Of a stretch of 64,000 nucleotides of DNA, positions 1-12,495 are shown piece after piece. The notes below the pieces were generated by a model, which had not been told where the DNA came from, searched no databases, and saw nothing but the letters and a program-made list of their open reading frames with translations. The stretch comes from Sitta carolinensis (Eukaryota > Chordata > Aves > Passeriformes > Sittidae): contig CM063289.1 of the NCBI GenBank assembly GCA_032173965.1, positions 25,631,690-25,695,689 on the forward strand, read 5' to 3'. A program made the position numbers and the translations under genes. Numbering within the stretch: the stretch's first letter is position 1; every line of letters starts with the position of its first letter.

Positions 1-250
1 AAACTTTTGTCAGGACAAGGCTATTAGGACTATTCTTCATGGTTTAATAGATGTCAGTATAGATAGTCATAGTTTGAGGGTTTTGTTTGTTTAGATTTTT
101 TGATGGTTGTTTAAATGATACCTAATGGGGGGGAATAGATATTTTTATATTAGTAGAAATGGTGAAGGTTTTTTTATTACTTCTGTTAAATTAAGACTAA
201 CGGAAAATAATGTTGAAGTAAATTACTTTCTCATTCCATGCTCATTACAG

Positions 251-380
251 GAAGGAGAGCAATTTGTCAAAAAAATTGGTGGAGTCTTTGCCTTCAAAGT
301 AAAAGATGGTCCTGGAGGGAAAGAAGCAACTTGGGTAGTAGATGTTAAAAATGGTAAAGGCTCTGTGGCAGTTAATTCAG
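251..380 (+). CDS. SCP2: SCP2 exon, middle of the SCP2 domain
   Basis: The acceptor AG at 249-250 follows a pyrimidine-rich tract, and the donor GT is at 381. The 130 bases encode 43 residues starting [11 protein letters not shown] and ending ...GSVAVNS, plus the first base of a Asp codon. Residues [11 protein letters not shown] and [10 protein letters not shown] form the beta-sheet core of the lipid-binding fold. An open frame runs upstream from 125, but it is not SCP2-like and is taken as intron. Confidence 0.95.
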
Positions 381-3301
381 GTCAGTGCTCTTTTATTATG
401 TCCTTGCAGAATACACATAAAACTAATGAATAAGGACTCATATTCTGTTCAGGCTGTAGTGACCTTGAGCAGAAACTATGTAGAACTACCTTAATTTTAA
501 ACTTTTCTTATTACTGACACTTTTAATCCATGGGGTTTCAGACCAAGAACTGAACATCTTCTACTCTGAATCTGTCTAGAGATAATGTATTTTCTTGGAG
601 GCTATAGGCAGATCTGTCATGATTTCACAGGGAACAGAATGGGAAAAAAAAAGTGAAAATCAGACCTCGGGGATTTTATTGTTCTCACCTTTTAAAATTT
701 GGGACAAAAAATGTAATTTGTAGCTGTTACTTCAGTTGCTTTGTTGGAGATACTGGTAAGCAGTAAATTGGTCGGTCTTGTCAAGTTACTTCTCTGTAGG
801 TAGTTAAGCAACAAAACTTGGTTGGTTTCAGTGCTGTACCAGCTGACATAAACTTCAAAAGTTCCATTTTGAAAAAGGCAGAAAAAAGAAAACAGACTGG
901 GTGGTGTTGGGGAACTCCATGAAAATATTGAAAACACAGGATTTGTACCCTTGCCATGAAAATGTCTTGTCTCAAATCTGAACTCACACACCCTAGTAAT
1001 GAAAAGGAGAAAAAGACAAGACCCAGTCCTCAGAATCTGATATGTCCATGAACCTGCATCACAGACTTCTAAATTAAAAACATGACAGGCGACTTGATTA
1101 GGAAATTCATTGTTATGTTATTACTAAAAGAAGACCACAGTCTTCTGTTGCACGGACAACAATTTATCAAAGATTTCAATCTAATAACAAGATGAATGTA
1201 GGAAAAGATGTGTGCATGTTTTAGCCCTCTGTTTACACATCAGTAATTATATCAGAGCTTATTAAAATAATTTTCCAGCTTACTTCTAGTAAGAAGATCC
1301 TAGAAACTTCTGTACTTGAATTAATTCAAAGGAGTGCTCTCAGAATTCACATGTTCCCATGGAAGGAAGAGGGCAGGAAATGCCTGAAATGTCAGTAATG
1401 AATATCTTCTGAGAGTGTCACAGGGGAAAACTCATCTATTCCAAGCTGATCTTCATACTAGCAAATATAAGCATGTTAAAACTGAAAGATGATTATCAGT
1501 GCTTGCAATGATATTCTGTCTGGATGCAAGTAGAATATCATTTATTTTCAAAGAATGGATTTGCTTAGCTTTTGAGGAAGGCCCATCTTTCTTCAGTGTT
1601 GGGGTGGTGTGTGCTGCAAGGTGGCCCAGCTGCCTGTTGGCTTTGGGTGGCCTCTTGCTGATATTTTATTTAATGGCTTTTACTTGTACATACTTCAGGT
1701 ACCATTTGCTGACCTGTGGTCTGCAGGGATGCTCCACATCCCTGTAGTAGTTGTAGCTCCTGTAACTGTTTCATTTCTCAGTTTGAATCTTTATTCAACT
1801 CCTGTGTTGCAGATAAGAAGGCAGATTGTACAATCACAATGGCTGACACCGATCTGCTGGCACTCATGACTGGCAAAATGAACCCTCAGACAGTGAGTAC
1901 AGCAAAGATGACCTGAACAGGGAACTGGTTGGTTTGTTTTGAATGTGTTTAAGTGGAAATCATTTGAATGTTTTCATACAAAACTGCCATGGCTCATGTG
2001 AAAAGTGACAGTTCTTGGTATGCTCTGAACAAATGAGCCAAAGTGAGATTCATTGAGAAGGACAGGGATGTATGTCAGACATCCTGCAGGGATGTGTCCT
2101 GTGTTATATCCCAGAAGGAGATACAACAGTGCTTGGCTTGCAGAAAGAGGGGCAATCCAGTTTTTGAAACATGCCATAAGAAAGAGGAATGTGGGCCTCT
2201 CTTTGGAGGGCTTTACCCCCATAGCTGACATTAGTGTGAGGAGTCATCTTGATGCTGAGAAGTAGAGATTGAGGTGAGCAGCCACTGAATGCCTGTGATT
2301 AGTTGTTGTTGTTGGGTGGGGAGTTTGGGGGTTTTTTGTTTGTTGGTTTGGTTTTATATTTTTTTTATTTCTCAGTATGCCAGAAGCAGTCATAGTGTAC
2401 AATTAACCAGATGTTTAAGTTAGTTTTAAGTTGCTGTGCTGTGCTTCCAAATTTGAAAAGCTCTGGGTAACTCTTTCAAGATTTTGGTCTGGTAATCATG
2501 GGGAAAATTTTGCAAACTGAAATGTATCTAGGAGAAGTTTGGGTTACACACTTACATACACAATTACACAATTATATAAATGTGTTTTAAGATAAAACAC
2601 ATTATATAAATGTTGTAATATACATGTAGAAAATTCAGAAGCAACTCCAGCTTCTGGAGTTTGGAGTCTCCAAACATCTACAGTTTGGATATTTTGATAC
2701 ATGCAGTTTATCTCCTTACTAGGTCTGGAGGAAAAAAAATCCAAATTTTCTGCATGTCTGCTTCACAAATGAGATTTGTAAAATTGAATTGATCAGGACC
2801 AAAGCCAGTTAAGGCTGAGGAGGATTTGAGCTAAGAAATCAGTTGTGGCACTGCTGTCACTGTGGCTTTATTGTTTGCACTTGAACTAATCAGCCTGCCT
2901 GCTATGAACAGTCCCCACCCAAACATGGGGTGTTCTGCCTGCTCCAGGTACAGACCTTGGCTATGATAATCTGAGGAACAAGCAAGTTTATTCTCTTTAG
3001 GTATCACAAATATAATAAGAATACAACTTCCTCAGTTTACTGTTCTACAGTCAGACAATGCATTTATTGCTGGATGTGAGGTTGTGCCAGAACTGTTGGA
3101 ATTACCAAACTGCTCATCCATAATAACCCAGAACTGTCTGGAGGGGTGCATTTGGGATAATATGTTATATTGCATTTCACAGAATCTTTCTTTCTTTCTT
3201 TTCAGGCATTCTTTCAAGGTAAATTGAAGATTTCTGGGAACATGGGCATGGCAATGAAACTTCAGAATCTACAGCTTCAGCCAGGCAAAGCTAAACTTTG
3301 A
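251..3301 (+). CDS. SCP2: SCP2, sterol carrier protein 2 / SCPx, last three coding exons (5'-partial gene)
   Basis: SCP2 encodes SCPx (peroxisomal 3-ketoacyl-CoA thiolase fused to a lipid-transfer domain) and, from an internal promoter, the short SCP2 carrier. The protein binds sterols, fatty acyl-CoAs and phospholipids. Three exons join in frame (251-380, 1813-1892, 3206-3301) to give 101 residues that match the C-terminal part of the vertebrate SCP2 domain nearly residue for residue, including [36 protein letters not shown] and [15 protein letters not shown]. The protein ends in AKL, a type 1 peroxisomal targeting signal. Splice phases agree: exon 1 ends one base into a codon and exon 2 supplies the other two. 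The thiolase part, the internal SCP2 promoter and the start of the SCP2 domain lie left of the window. PODN follows about 10 kb downstream on the same strand, as in mammals. Identification rests on recognised protein sequence; no search was run. Confidence 0.96.
1813..1892 (+). CDS. SCP2: SCP2 penultimate coding exon
   Basis: The acceptor AG is at 1811-1812 and the donor GTGAGT starts at 1893. The first two bases complete the Asp codon begun in the previous exon. The remaining 78 bases encode [18 protein letters not shown] and then TGKMNPQT. This is the standard vertebrate SCP2 segment; mammals usually have NPQS at the end. Confidence 0.95.
3206..3301 (+). CDS. SCP2: SCP2 terminal coding exon with PTS1 signal
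   Basis: The acceptor is TTTTCAG ending at 3205. The exon encodes 31 residues, beginning [14 protein letters not shown] and ending QPGKAKL, followed by TGA at 3299-3301. The last helix of the SCP2 domain and the C-terminal tripeptide AKL, recognised by the peroxisomal import receptor PEX5, are intact. Confidence 0.95.
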   Translation, partial: AFFQGKLKISGNMGMAMKLQNLQLQPGKAKL

Positions 3302-3840
3302 GCTCAGAGTAAATAGTCAGTACTTGATATTCTTGACAAAAAAATTAGAATGAAACTAGACATAATATGGCACAGGCTGGGTTTGATTGGACCTCTCACC
3401 TAAATTCTGTGGTTAGAGACCTTAATTCTCTTAACAATTTCCATCAGTTTCTCTATGGCTAAGCTTGAGGCACTAACAAATGGTATATGGTGGGGCTTTG
3501 TGACAGCTTTTGTTCTAATCAGTATGGACAATTTTTAAAAATTAGAGCTGAATTAGGCTGATTAATGTTGTTGAGGTTAGTTGGGAAGGAAGAGAGGAAA
3601 GTTATCAATAGTTTGGCATATCAATGAAATGAGTTGCATTTTTTAAAGGCTGTAATAGCAGGTCGTACAAATGCTTTCAGACTTCCATTCTAAACAATTT
3701 GCTGCTGCTTACATTAAAATAGTCTTGTAAAGGGGATCTCTAACAACATTTTTTTAGAATAGGTTTTAGCAGTTTGCTATAAAATACTTTTCTTATTACT
3801 ACTTTGGAATTAAATAAATAAAATACCCAGAAGTAAGCAG
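3302..3840 (+). other. SCP2: Probable SCP2 3' UTR with overlapping AATAAA poly(A) signals
   Basis: Two overlapping AATAAA hexamers occur at about 3813-3822, some 510 bases after the SCP2 stop codon. They are the first canonical signals downstream. Their use as the transcript end is inferred; no transcript data are available. Confidence 0.5.
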
Positions 3841-4375
3841 GAACTAGAATGCTGCTCTGAGGTTCACAGGATTTGGTAATACTTCACCTTGAAGACAGAT
3901 TAGATTTGCCAGGAGAGCAAAGAGGGAATATAACCAATATGTTACCTGTTTTCCCCTGGTAAAATCTGGTGTTGATCATCATGAAATTCTTGTCAGTTAT
4001 GGAAAAGCTTTAAGTTCTTGGGAAAATGTCTTCTGGTTGGAAGTTTAATAGAAAATTAAATATACTTTTCCTGTTCTTCTGCGTGTCTCTTTCTCAGATT
4101 TATAAACATGGATTTCATGTACATGTACTGAACTGAATGATTTATTTAGATTGTCACAAAGGGCACCTGCAGGCATCCAATTTTTCCTCCTCAGGCATTG
4201 TCAGTACATCATCCATAAACTTCATCTCAGTCCAGGAGACATCTCACATCCTCACATACTGAGGAACTTAGACTGAAACTTTCACGTCCCCAGTTTAACT
4301 AAAATACTAATAAAAAAGAGCAAATTCAAGCCAATCACTCTGCCTCCTGCTGGGAATGGTGACAGATGCTGAGCA
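3841..4375. other. Intergenic, no feature seen
   Basis: AT-rich sequence between the likely SCP2 poly(A) site and the next repeat remnant. I see no coding exon, RNA gene or repeat family that I recognise. Confidence 0.5.
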
Positions 4376-4690
4376 GTAAGAATGGCTTTACTGCATCAGA
4401 CCAAAAATCCTTCTGGCCCACTGGACTTTCTCTCTTGGTACCTTGGAAGGAAGATGAAGATGGCCCAATCATCTGTTTACTCAGAGTACTTTCCTAACTA
4501 CACTGATTGTCATTTTTATTTCTCCCAGCTCACAAATTTGAGCCAAAAGTGGTTATGTCTGGATTGTCTTTCATGAGTTTGTCCAGTCCCTTTTGGAATC
4601 CTTGGACAGCTTTTCTAGCATGGATCATGAGTTTCTGTACCTGCACATCATGTAGAACTAAACTTACTCCTTCCTAGTTTTATACTGCTT
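4376..4690. repeat. Remnant of an old interspersed repeat shared among sauropsids (family uncertain)
   Basis: The stretch starting TGGCTTTACTGCATCAGACC and continuing with a 'ccttctggcccactgga' segment resembles a repeat I associate with turtle and crocodilian genomes, where it reads roughly 'ggctttactgcatcagaccaa-ggtccatctagccca'. About 200 bases later, 'atgagtttgtccagtcccttttgga' matches the expected downstream part of the same element. Many small differences and indels indicate great age. I cannot name the family with confidence; a CR1-like or L3-like LINE is possible. A short open frame inside it is not considered a gene. Confidence 0.5.
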
Positions 4691-7600
4691 AGTGATTTTT
4701 TTACTTTTTGTGGGGACTTTGTGTTTTACTGGAAGAACAGTGAACAGCTTCAGAGCACTCCTGGTGTTTATATTCTTGCCCTGTCACCTTCAGGCTTCAC
4801 AGCTTACAGAGAGGTAATTCTGTTTAACTGAGTCACATGGAGAGGCCTTTGTAACTTCCATCCATCCAGGTTGGGAGGTTACATCCATCATACCTTCATA
4901 CCTTCCTGTACACTGCATTCCAGTTGTTAAAAAGTTTGCAAGACACAAGAGCATTTTCTGCCTATATTTTTCTTTCCCCAGTTGCTTTTCTGACCATTCC
5001 TTGTTTTGAGGTGATGTTTTCTTAGATCTCTTCAAAGTGGAGGCTCATTCCTTTCATACTAACTCTGCTTATTTCTGCGCTGAAATATTTTAAATTATTA
5101 TTCTGTATGCATCAGTTCATTTGTTCTGAATTTCAGCTGTCTTTTACTGCCCAGGAACTCAGTGTTCAGACCTGGTCTTTAATATCTGGATGAATCAACA
5201 TTTGTGACCCTGTTGTTCATCATCTTTTCCAAGGCATTAGTTTTCTGTTAATTAGAACAAATATGGCATTGCTCCACTGTAAACTTTTAAAAGTACAATC
5301 TGGTCATAGGAATGGTTTCCTTCTGTGCATTGTTTATTGACTTATCTAAAGGGTTGGAATAGATAGGAGTCATATCTCTCAAATGAAAGCAGACTTTAAC
5401 TCTGTAAAATAACACTTGCTATTGTAGTCATTGCTTTTTCCTAAGTTCTTGCCCTTTGGCCCCTGGGTTAAATCAAAGGGGAATTACAGGATTGCAGCAG
5501 TAATTCTGTACAGAAAACAATATTTTCCACTTCTTGAATTATTGATACTACCAGAAGAACTCTGAGGAAATATCTGTTATGCATACTTCTTTTTCAAGAA
5601 TTTTGAGCACAGACACAATATGCTTTTGGCCACTGTTTAATTAAAGCAGAAAATGAATTTTGAAATGTAAAGGTAACATAGATAATAGCAGTCCATCCCA
5701 ATAATAGTTCAAGTAAGATGTGCTCAGCTGCAGAATGAGATTAAGTTCTTTAAGGGGGAAAAGTAGCACAGAAGTATGAAGGAAAAAAAAAAAAGCAAAA
5801 ATAACTTTGTTTGCTACCAAATAAATAATATCCAAGGCTAAGGCCCTGATCTCTCCCTCCGAGAAAACTGGGTTTGCACAGGCCCAGGGCTTTCAGGCTT
5901 GAGTATCTGCAGCTATTATATTAAAACAGAAAAATCCCAGATTAAAGCTTCCATTCCCATCGGCAGTAGGTAGAGGGAGTAGTGCAAAGGTTAGCACAGC
6001 CTGCAGCTGGGAGAACTGGCCAGGCTGGTGCTTCTCCTGCAGGATTTAAGGGGATGGAGTAAAGGACAAAGCTGTGTATTTACCCCATTTACCTGCTAAT
6101 GTCTTATTTCGACATCTGTCCTGTATTGCTTCTTTTCTTTCAGTATCCTCTTTGTGTTATAACTTGCTGAGTAATTTTTTTTATATAATACTTCCTCTGA
6201 TTTTTCTGGGAGTGAGGGGGAAGGTTTCTTCTGGAAATCCCAAATCCTCCATGAACATTCTGCAGTCTTAGAATATGACAACTTTGAATAAATAAATGTT
6301 ACAGTGGATAGAAGTTATTTACTTTCATGAGGAAAAGCTCTGTGATACAAAGCAGTTTTTGACATTATGAAGTTCTGTTACTCATTTTTTGCATAACTCA
6401 AAGCATTACCTAAGTCTGTACCATTTTAGAAATCTTGCTACAAAGGTTTTCTTTCTCACTCCCTAATGCTCTGTTGACCAAGAAATAATAAGTTCCTCTT
6501 CTCCAGCTAAAATCCCCTGCAGCTTTAGATCAGCCTTTTTAATGAAGTTTATGTTACTGCAATTGTGTTATGTTAACTGAATTCCTTGGGGGCAGAATTA
6601 GAAAGGAAACTAGAGGTACCAAAAGGTGGCCAGTCACTTTAATTTTGGTTTCAAAGACCTTGTGTAAAGGAAAAAAAAATAAATTGTAATCTTCTAGGCA
6701 GAGGGTTTGGTGTTCTCAGACTCCCAACTCACATGAGGGGCAATCTCAGCTTTAGACTTTAAAATGCTTGGGAGGGTTGTTCTTCCTTCATGCACTCTGG
6801 TGAGTACCCCTTGCCAGCTCTTGGTTTGGGATTTTTTCCCAGCTATAATAAGTGTGACAGCCAGAGGGTATGGCAGATTGGCAGGTCTGTCTTATCTTTA
6901 TTTTCTTTTGCAACATACATGTAATTCTTTCATATTGGAATTTTCACTATAATGAAAAAAGCAAGAGAAGCAAAGGATTTGTCAGAATTGGAGCCGCTGA
7001 GCAGAGCTGATACCTGACTCAGCAGACCTGGCTTGCAAGAATTTGAGTGAATGCATTGATTTTGCAGCACAGATTTTATTTTTAAACAACTACTTGAGTT
7101 TTGTATTTTCAGCCCTGCTGCTTTGCCTAATCAGAAATAATACACTTATTTTGAAAATGCATGGGTGACACAGTCTGGCAGGTGGCATTGTGGAGGCTTT
7201 GCCTGAGTACAGCACATCCTGGCACAGTGTGGGATCCCTCTGGAAAGCAGCAGAGTGAGGAGGCTGGGAACAGCTGAGCACAGTTTGTGGCAGCTGGGTT
7301 AAAGAGCTGGATTTTTGGGCAATAGATCGTTTCAGGAGGCAGGCGGATGGGATGAAAGGGTCTTGACTACATCTTCCCTCTTAGGATAGAAAAAACTGCA
7401 GATAGTCACAAGGCTGGTTGTGTCCATTTCCCATATGTCCAACTCATCTGAGGTCAGATTCAACTCTTACCTCCTTGGAACAGGAAATCCACTGCTTCCT
7501 GCTCTGCACAGCACTGAGAGCACTGCATGTCAGCTCTTGTTAAGCAGAAAAGGGTAAGAATGCAATGAGCCTGGTGGATAAAAGGCAGGGAAAAGGCTCT

Positions 7601-8653
7601 TAACTATGAAAAATCAACACTTGAGGAAGCAAACCACATGTGGAGAACAAATGCTGGAAAAAGCCCCAACTGTTTGGAACAAATGCCTTTATTACTTAAA
7701 TAAACAGCAGTGTAATTTGTTGGAGTGACAGTGTGAGCTGCTCTGTACCCTGTATCTGTAAGAAGAATTCGTTGCTAGCTTGAAAGCAGATGGCTTTGTA
7801 TGGCCCTGGGTGGGTTTTCTGGGAAATGTTAGTTATATGCTGTGATACAGGAACAGAAACATCCTAATAATGCTGCAGCAGGCTAAAAGGAACATGGGTA
7901 GTATAAAACAAGTACAAAATATGCTGTGTCTGTTTCCCATATTTCAGGTAGATTAAAAGCAGCCATGGATTTTTAAATTTTTTTTTTTTAACAGTACATG
8001 TCCTCTGGGAGAACAGACATCTCAGAGTTCACTTGGATCAAGACACAGATGCCAGTAGGCTCATGGTTAGGCACTGCTGAGAATTCTTAGGTTTGAAAAA
8101 TACTTCCCTTCCTGCTTTGGAGACAAAACCCCTTTTATTCTTTGTGTTTTGAGTATTCATTTTTTGAAGCAAAATGACTGCAAGTTACTTAGAAGAATTT
8201 TAATGATTTTCTTCTTTCATATAAAGGCACAATACCAGCACATAGCAGTGAGCCCTTCAGGAATGTCAGTATTTCTGTAGTCTTAATCAGATAAACAAAG
8301 GTGAGAAGAATATTTTATTTCCTTTTAAGATACAACTAAAACTTAAACCTCCAGAATGCTCCTGGCTCACTCCAGGCAGATCACAAGTGACTTGATGCCT
8401 GGAGATCCACTGTTCTTGGAGTTTGTGCATCAGTAGATCTGCTTATACCCTTTGTTTGCCACGTTACTGCCTGATTGGTGTGTCTGTTATTTGAGTTTAT
8501 CATATCACAAGTAAATTTAGCCTGTTTAGGACAGTGACAGTAGTTGCAGAGCTGAGCAGGTCTCACAGGGAATATACTGCATGGTGCAGCTTGGCCCTGG
8601 ACAGTGCTAAAGTCTGCAAGAGTTTCTTTGAAATCTAGGAGCTCAAGGTAGCC
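4691..8653. other. Intergenic, no gene seen
   Basis: About 4 kb of AT-rich sequence with scattered short homopolymers. No exon with recognisable protein, no RNA gene and no clear transposon end was found on either strand. Open frames of 60-80 codons here have no domain signature and look random. Confidence 0.5.
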
Positions 8654-9096
8654 TGATGCCTTGAGAGGCTACCTAGAACAGGGGCTAGACCATGTTAAAG
8701 GAATAAAATGGGTATTTATTAAAAGGCCTCCCAAGGGCAGTACAAGAGCCTGGCTGTGGCTCCCACCAAGATGGATGACAGGTCACGAGTTTTCACACTT
8801 TTATAAGTTTTGGTCCATTTACATGCTGGGTTAATTGTCCAATTACAGTTTCAGATTATGAAGTCCCATTCTCCCAGATTGCTCTCCTCAGTTCACTGTT
8901 GTTTACATTTTTTGGGCCTGAAGCTGCAGTGGTGTCCTTGGTTCTCAGGCTAGAAAAGGATTGCTTTGTCTGATTAAACTGTGAAGAGTTTAAACTTTAA
9001 AGTTTTAAACTGAGAAACACTTTATATGAAGTTCAGAGTTATATACTAATGCAGTACAGAATCTGGAAAATATGAAAGCTAAAACTTAAGGCATCA
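8654..9096 (-). mobile_element. Solo LTR of an avian endogenous retrovirus
   Basis: The element is bounded by perfect 9-bp terminal inverted repeats, TGATGCCTT at 8654-8662 and AAGGCATCA at 9088-9096, giving the canonical TG...CA ends of an LTR. Read on the minus strand it has a normal LTR layout: a TATAAAAG box near 8798-8806, then AATAAA at 8720-8715, then the 3' end. The sequence resembles LTRs that I recall as abundant in passerine genomes. No gag, pol or env reading frame adjoins it, so it is a solo LTR left by recombination. The flanking bases show no obvious target-site duplication, which suggests either age or slight boundary error. It does not interrupt a gene. Confidence 0.85.
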
Positions 9097-9893
9097 CCCA
9101 AGCCTGTCCTGGACCACCACAGGGGCTTTTTGCAGCTGGGCAGTGCAGAGGGTTGTCCCCTGCACAGGGTGCTCTGTGCCAGGCCCATGGCAGAGCACTC
9201 TGTGGCACATGCTGTCTGTCACAGCTGCCCCAGCAGCTGTTTGCCCAAGGGCCTGATTCTTTGCCAACTGAGTGAGCTGAAGAAATAATCATACCAAAGT
9301 TTAAACTGAGTCTTCAGTTTCAGTTTTTAAACCTGGAAATGTTTCTTCATGCAGGCTGCAGCCACCACTCAGGCCCAGCAGCAGGGAACATGCAAGAATA
9401 TGAAGACTCAAATTTGACTGGAAATGTCTCCCTCAGCTCATTCTGTGCTGTGAGTGCTGCAGTGGAAATTCTTTGCTCTGGAAGCTCCAGAAAGCTGCAG
9501 TGAACAAAAACAGTGGCTGCTGAGTCCATGTACCGTGGCAGGGTAAGCCTTTGGCTTAATGGTGTATCAGAACAGTTTTAGATAGATTCGATTCCAGCTC
9601 TGGTTTTCCTGAGAATTTGTGTGGATGATTGAAATGCAGCACTGGGCCTGGAGAAAGGAGATTGTAAGTCAGGGGTATGTTGATGTAGGAGAGTAAGATG
9701 TGGAAGAAGAGAAAGCTTGGAGGAAAAAAAAGCCTGTACAAGTAACTCATAGCACAGTGTGAGGGTGTGTTGCCTTTGCATGTGGGATATCTGGCATGTG
9801 ACTTGTGTGCCTCTGGTTCCCCACTAAAGGAGGCAAAATGTCTCTCTTCTTATATGCCCTGTACTTCTTCTAGATGCTACCTGACAACAAATT
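9097..9893. other. Intergenic, no feature seen
   Basis: Unique-looking sequence between the LTR and a TA-rich tract. It contains no exon, RNA gene or repeat that I can support. Confidence 0.5.
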
Positions 9894-9978
9894 TTTATAT
9901 ATATATATACACCTACACACTAGATATACACTATATATATAATATATAGTATATATAATATGTATATACTATATACTG
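9894..9978. repeat. TA-rich microsatellite
   Basis: About 85 bases of mostly alternating T and A with occasional C and G. Several segments are self-complementary, so this tract could extrude as a cruciform or stall polymerases. It is likely to vary in length between individuals. Confidence 0.9.
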
Positions 9979-10640
9979 TCCTTCTACAGCAAAAATACAG
10001 ATAAAAATGCACTTCTGAGGAAGGGTGAATGCTGCTCACTTCTTCTCCCTTAGGGCTGCTCTGGCATCCATAGTGAGTGAGGTAATCCCCCTACTCTCCT
10101 CCCTGAAAAAACTGCACATTTTGTTGTGCAGACTCAGGGTACAGTAATACAGAAAGGGCAGCAGGCAAATGTGTCCTGGACCTCTGAGTCACCAGGAAAA
10201 AGCAGCCAGCTTTGTTTTGTTTTTATTTTGGTTTCAGTAAAAAAAACACTTCCCGCTCTAACTTTTGAAACTTCCACGTGGCACACAGGGGGATCAGTTC
10301 CAGTTGATATAAGCCTGGATGAAGAGAGGGAGGAAATAATTGCTTTAAGTTCAGCTGGAGTGGAGAGGAAAGAATCAGTGTCCCTTCTTTGGAATTCAGC
10401 AAGAAGGTCGTGTTGTTGGTGAGGACAGACCTGCAGGTTTTGTGGAGGTACTGTATGGAGCACTGTGGGGCACTCACAAAACAGGTGGCTTTGTGTTTAA
10501 TATAGTAACTGCTGCCAGGGACAAAAAGCTGTGCTGCTTTCTTGGGAGTATTGCTGCACTTGGAGCGTACAGTTATCAACTGTATGTTCCTGTTCTTTCA
10601 CCAAGAACAGGGAAATAAGAAACTTGAGGTTTCTGAGCTG

Positions 10641-10672
10641 AGTGTCTGTGTCTGTGTGTGTGTGTGTATGTG
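10641..10672. repeat. TG dinucleotide microsatellite
   Basis: Short run of TG/TCTG repeats in the SCP2-PODN intergenic region. Confidence 0.85.
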
Positions 10673-12434
10673 GTGGAAAGTTCTGATGTTAGTACTGTAA
10701 TGCAGGGCATAGAAGATAAAGAAGAGATTGAGTGGATGGGGTGTCACAGCAAATTTGGGGACTTTGCCTGTAAGACAATTGTAATTTCAGCCTGTTGATC
10801 CCTGGTCCCTGAAGATCAGTTGTCATGAAAAGGAGGGAGAGTTAAAGGGGAAGGAGATAAAACACAGGGAAAACTGCTGATCTATCTGTTCCTAGCTAAT
10901 TTGAACCAGACCCCCAGAGAATGGGAGGACATTCCCACCTGGAATTCAGATTTGGGTTGAATGCTTGTGGACTCAAAGATGTAGTAACAGTGCAGCTCCA
11001 GTGTCCTGCAGTGAAATGCAGAAGCACACACACTGCCTCTGCTTCTCTTCTGCCAATTCCTGCATGCTGGCTTTTGGCTTCACTCACAGATCTTGCAAAC
11101 TGCGTTGACAAAAGTAATGGGAGATTGTTTATTTCCCAAGTCTTTATATTCAGGCCATAGCTGCTTCCTTTTTCCTGCTCATATTTTCCCATATGGTGAC
11201 TTTGGAAAATTCCTCTCCGATTTCGTTGGGAAGTGCAGGAAGCTCTCACTGGTAGAGGGTTGCCTGTTACTCTCTCCAATTCCGCTGCTCACATCTGGAA
11301 AGGATCTGGCTTGGAAAGGGGAGACTCACTCTGAGCTCAGTGCATGTTACTGACATGGCATGAGCTGAGAGAGCCTGTGGGGGCAAGAGAAATGTTCTTC
11401 TCCATTCATCTGATTTTTGACAGCAAAGGTGAGTTTTTCTATTTTTTTAAAGCTGGCTTGTCAGACAACCTGCAGCAGCAGCCTGCCTTTCAGCTGCAGC
11501 TTTTAGCAAGGGTACTCAGTGTAACAAATTCAGTTAACCTGTTGATTTTGAAGGAGAATCCTCTCCTTCAGTGGATTTTTTTTTTCCATCTGTGTGTGTG
11601 TGTGTCCTGTGAGAATGTGTGTGGAGAATAATAGGTAACAGATGAGATATTTTGAAAGTGATTCTGTTGTTTAGTGGGGGTACTGTAATCACTGAGAAGC
11701 ATTCAGTAACTCCTGAAACTTCAGTTTACCTCTTGAGACTATGCCTTTTGTAGCACTCTCGTTCTGAGAGGCACCATAGTACAGGTATCAGTTGTGTCTG
11801 GGCTCAGAAAGATGCAGCCACAGAATCCCCTGAGCAGGTTTCAGTGTCACTTCAGTCTGGGTGGCAGGACCTGCTCCAAAGCTCACCTACAGCAAGGAGA
11901 GAGGACTGACTCTTTCTTGTGGGTTTCGAGCTACTCCTTTAGAAGCTTTATTAACAAGGCTTTGAATCAGGCCCATGGGAATGAGTTGAAGTGAAGTGAG
12001 TTACTTCAGCCTTTCTTTGATGTAAAAGAAAATCACCATCATGCCTGGTTTTAGTGCCTGCACTCCAGATGTACACAGATGTTCTTTTCTCCAAAGTGTC
12101 TCACTGTGCTAGAGCAGCATTCCCTCCAAAGGCATTGTAGCAGACACATGCATATCAATAAGGGGCTGAGATCACCTCAAAATCTTAGTGTGCAATAGAT
12201 AAAATAATTCATGTTAATTTTCTAACATCTCTTCAGCAACAGATGTGGAAAAGCCAGCATGTTACAAATCTAGGGAGACCAAGACCAACCACGCTGTAAC
12301 TGTGCTATGGGAACTGTGTTGATACTGTTACAGCAGGGCTGACTGAGACCTGTATATGCAGGGGTTTCTGTCTATAGTTTCTTTGGCAAGTATCTATAAG
12401 GGTGAGCTGCTATATAGGAAAAATACTGTCTTAG

Positions 12435-12495
12435 AGATCTGAAATACTTTCTGAGATTATTTTCTCTAAGATTTCTGAAATATTTTCTGAGATTA
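12435..12495. repeat. Two-copy diverged direct repeat, about 25 bp each
   Basis: The pattern GAT(TT)CTGAAATA(C/T)TTTCTGAGATTA occurs at about 12437-12459 and again at about 12470-12495. It is a small local duplication with no visible function. Confidence 0.6.

Noticed and set aside
125..250. Extension of the first SCP2 exon to an ATG at 125
   Set aside because: Residues before EGEQFV do not match SCP2, and a normal acceptor AG occurs at 249-250.
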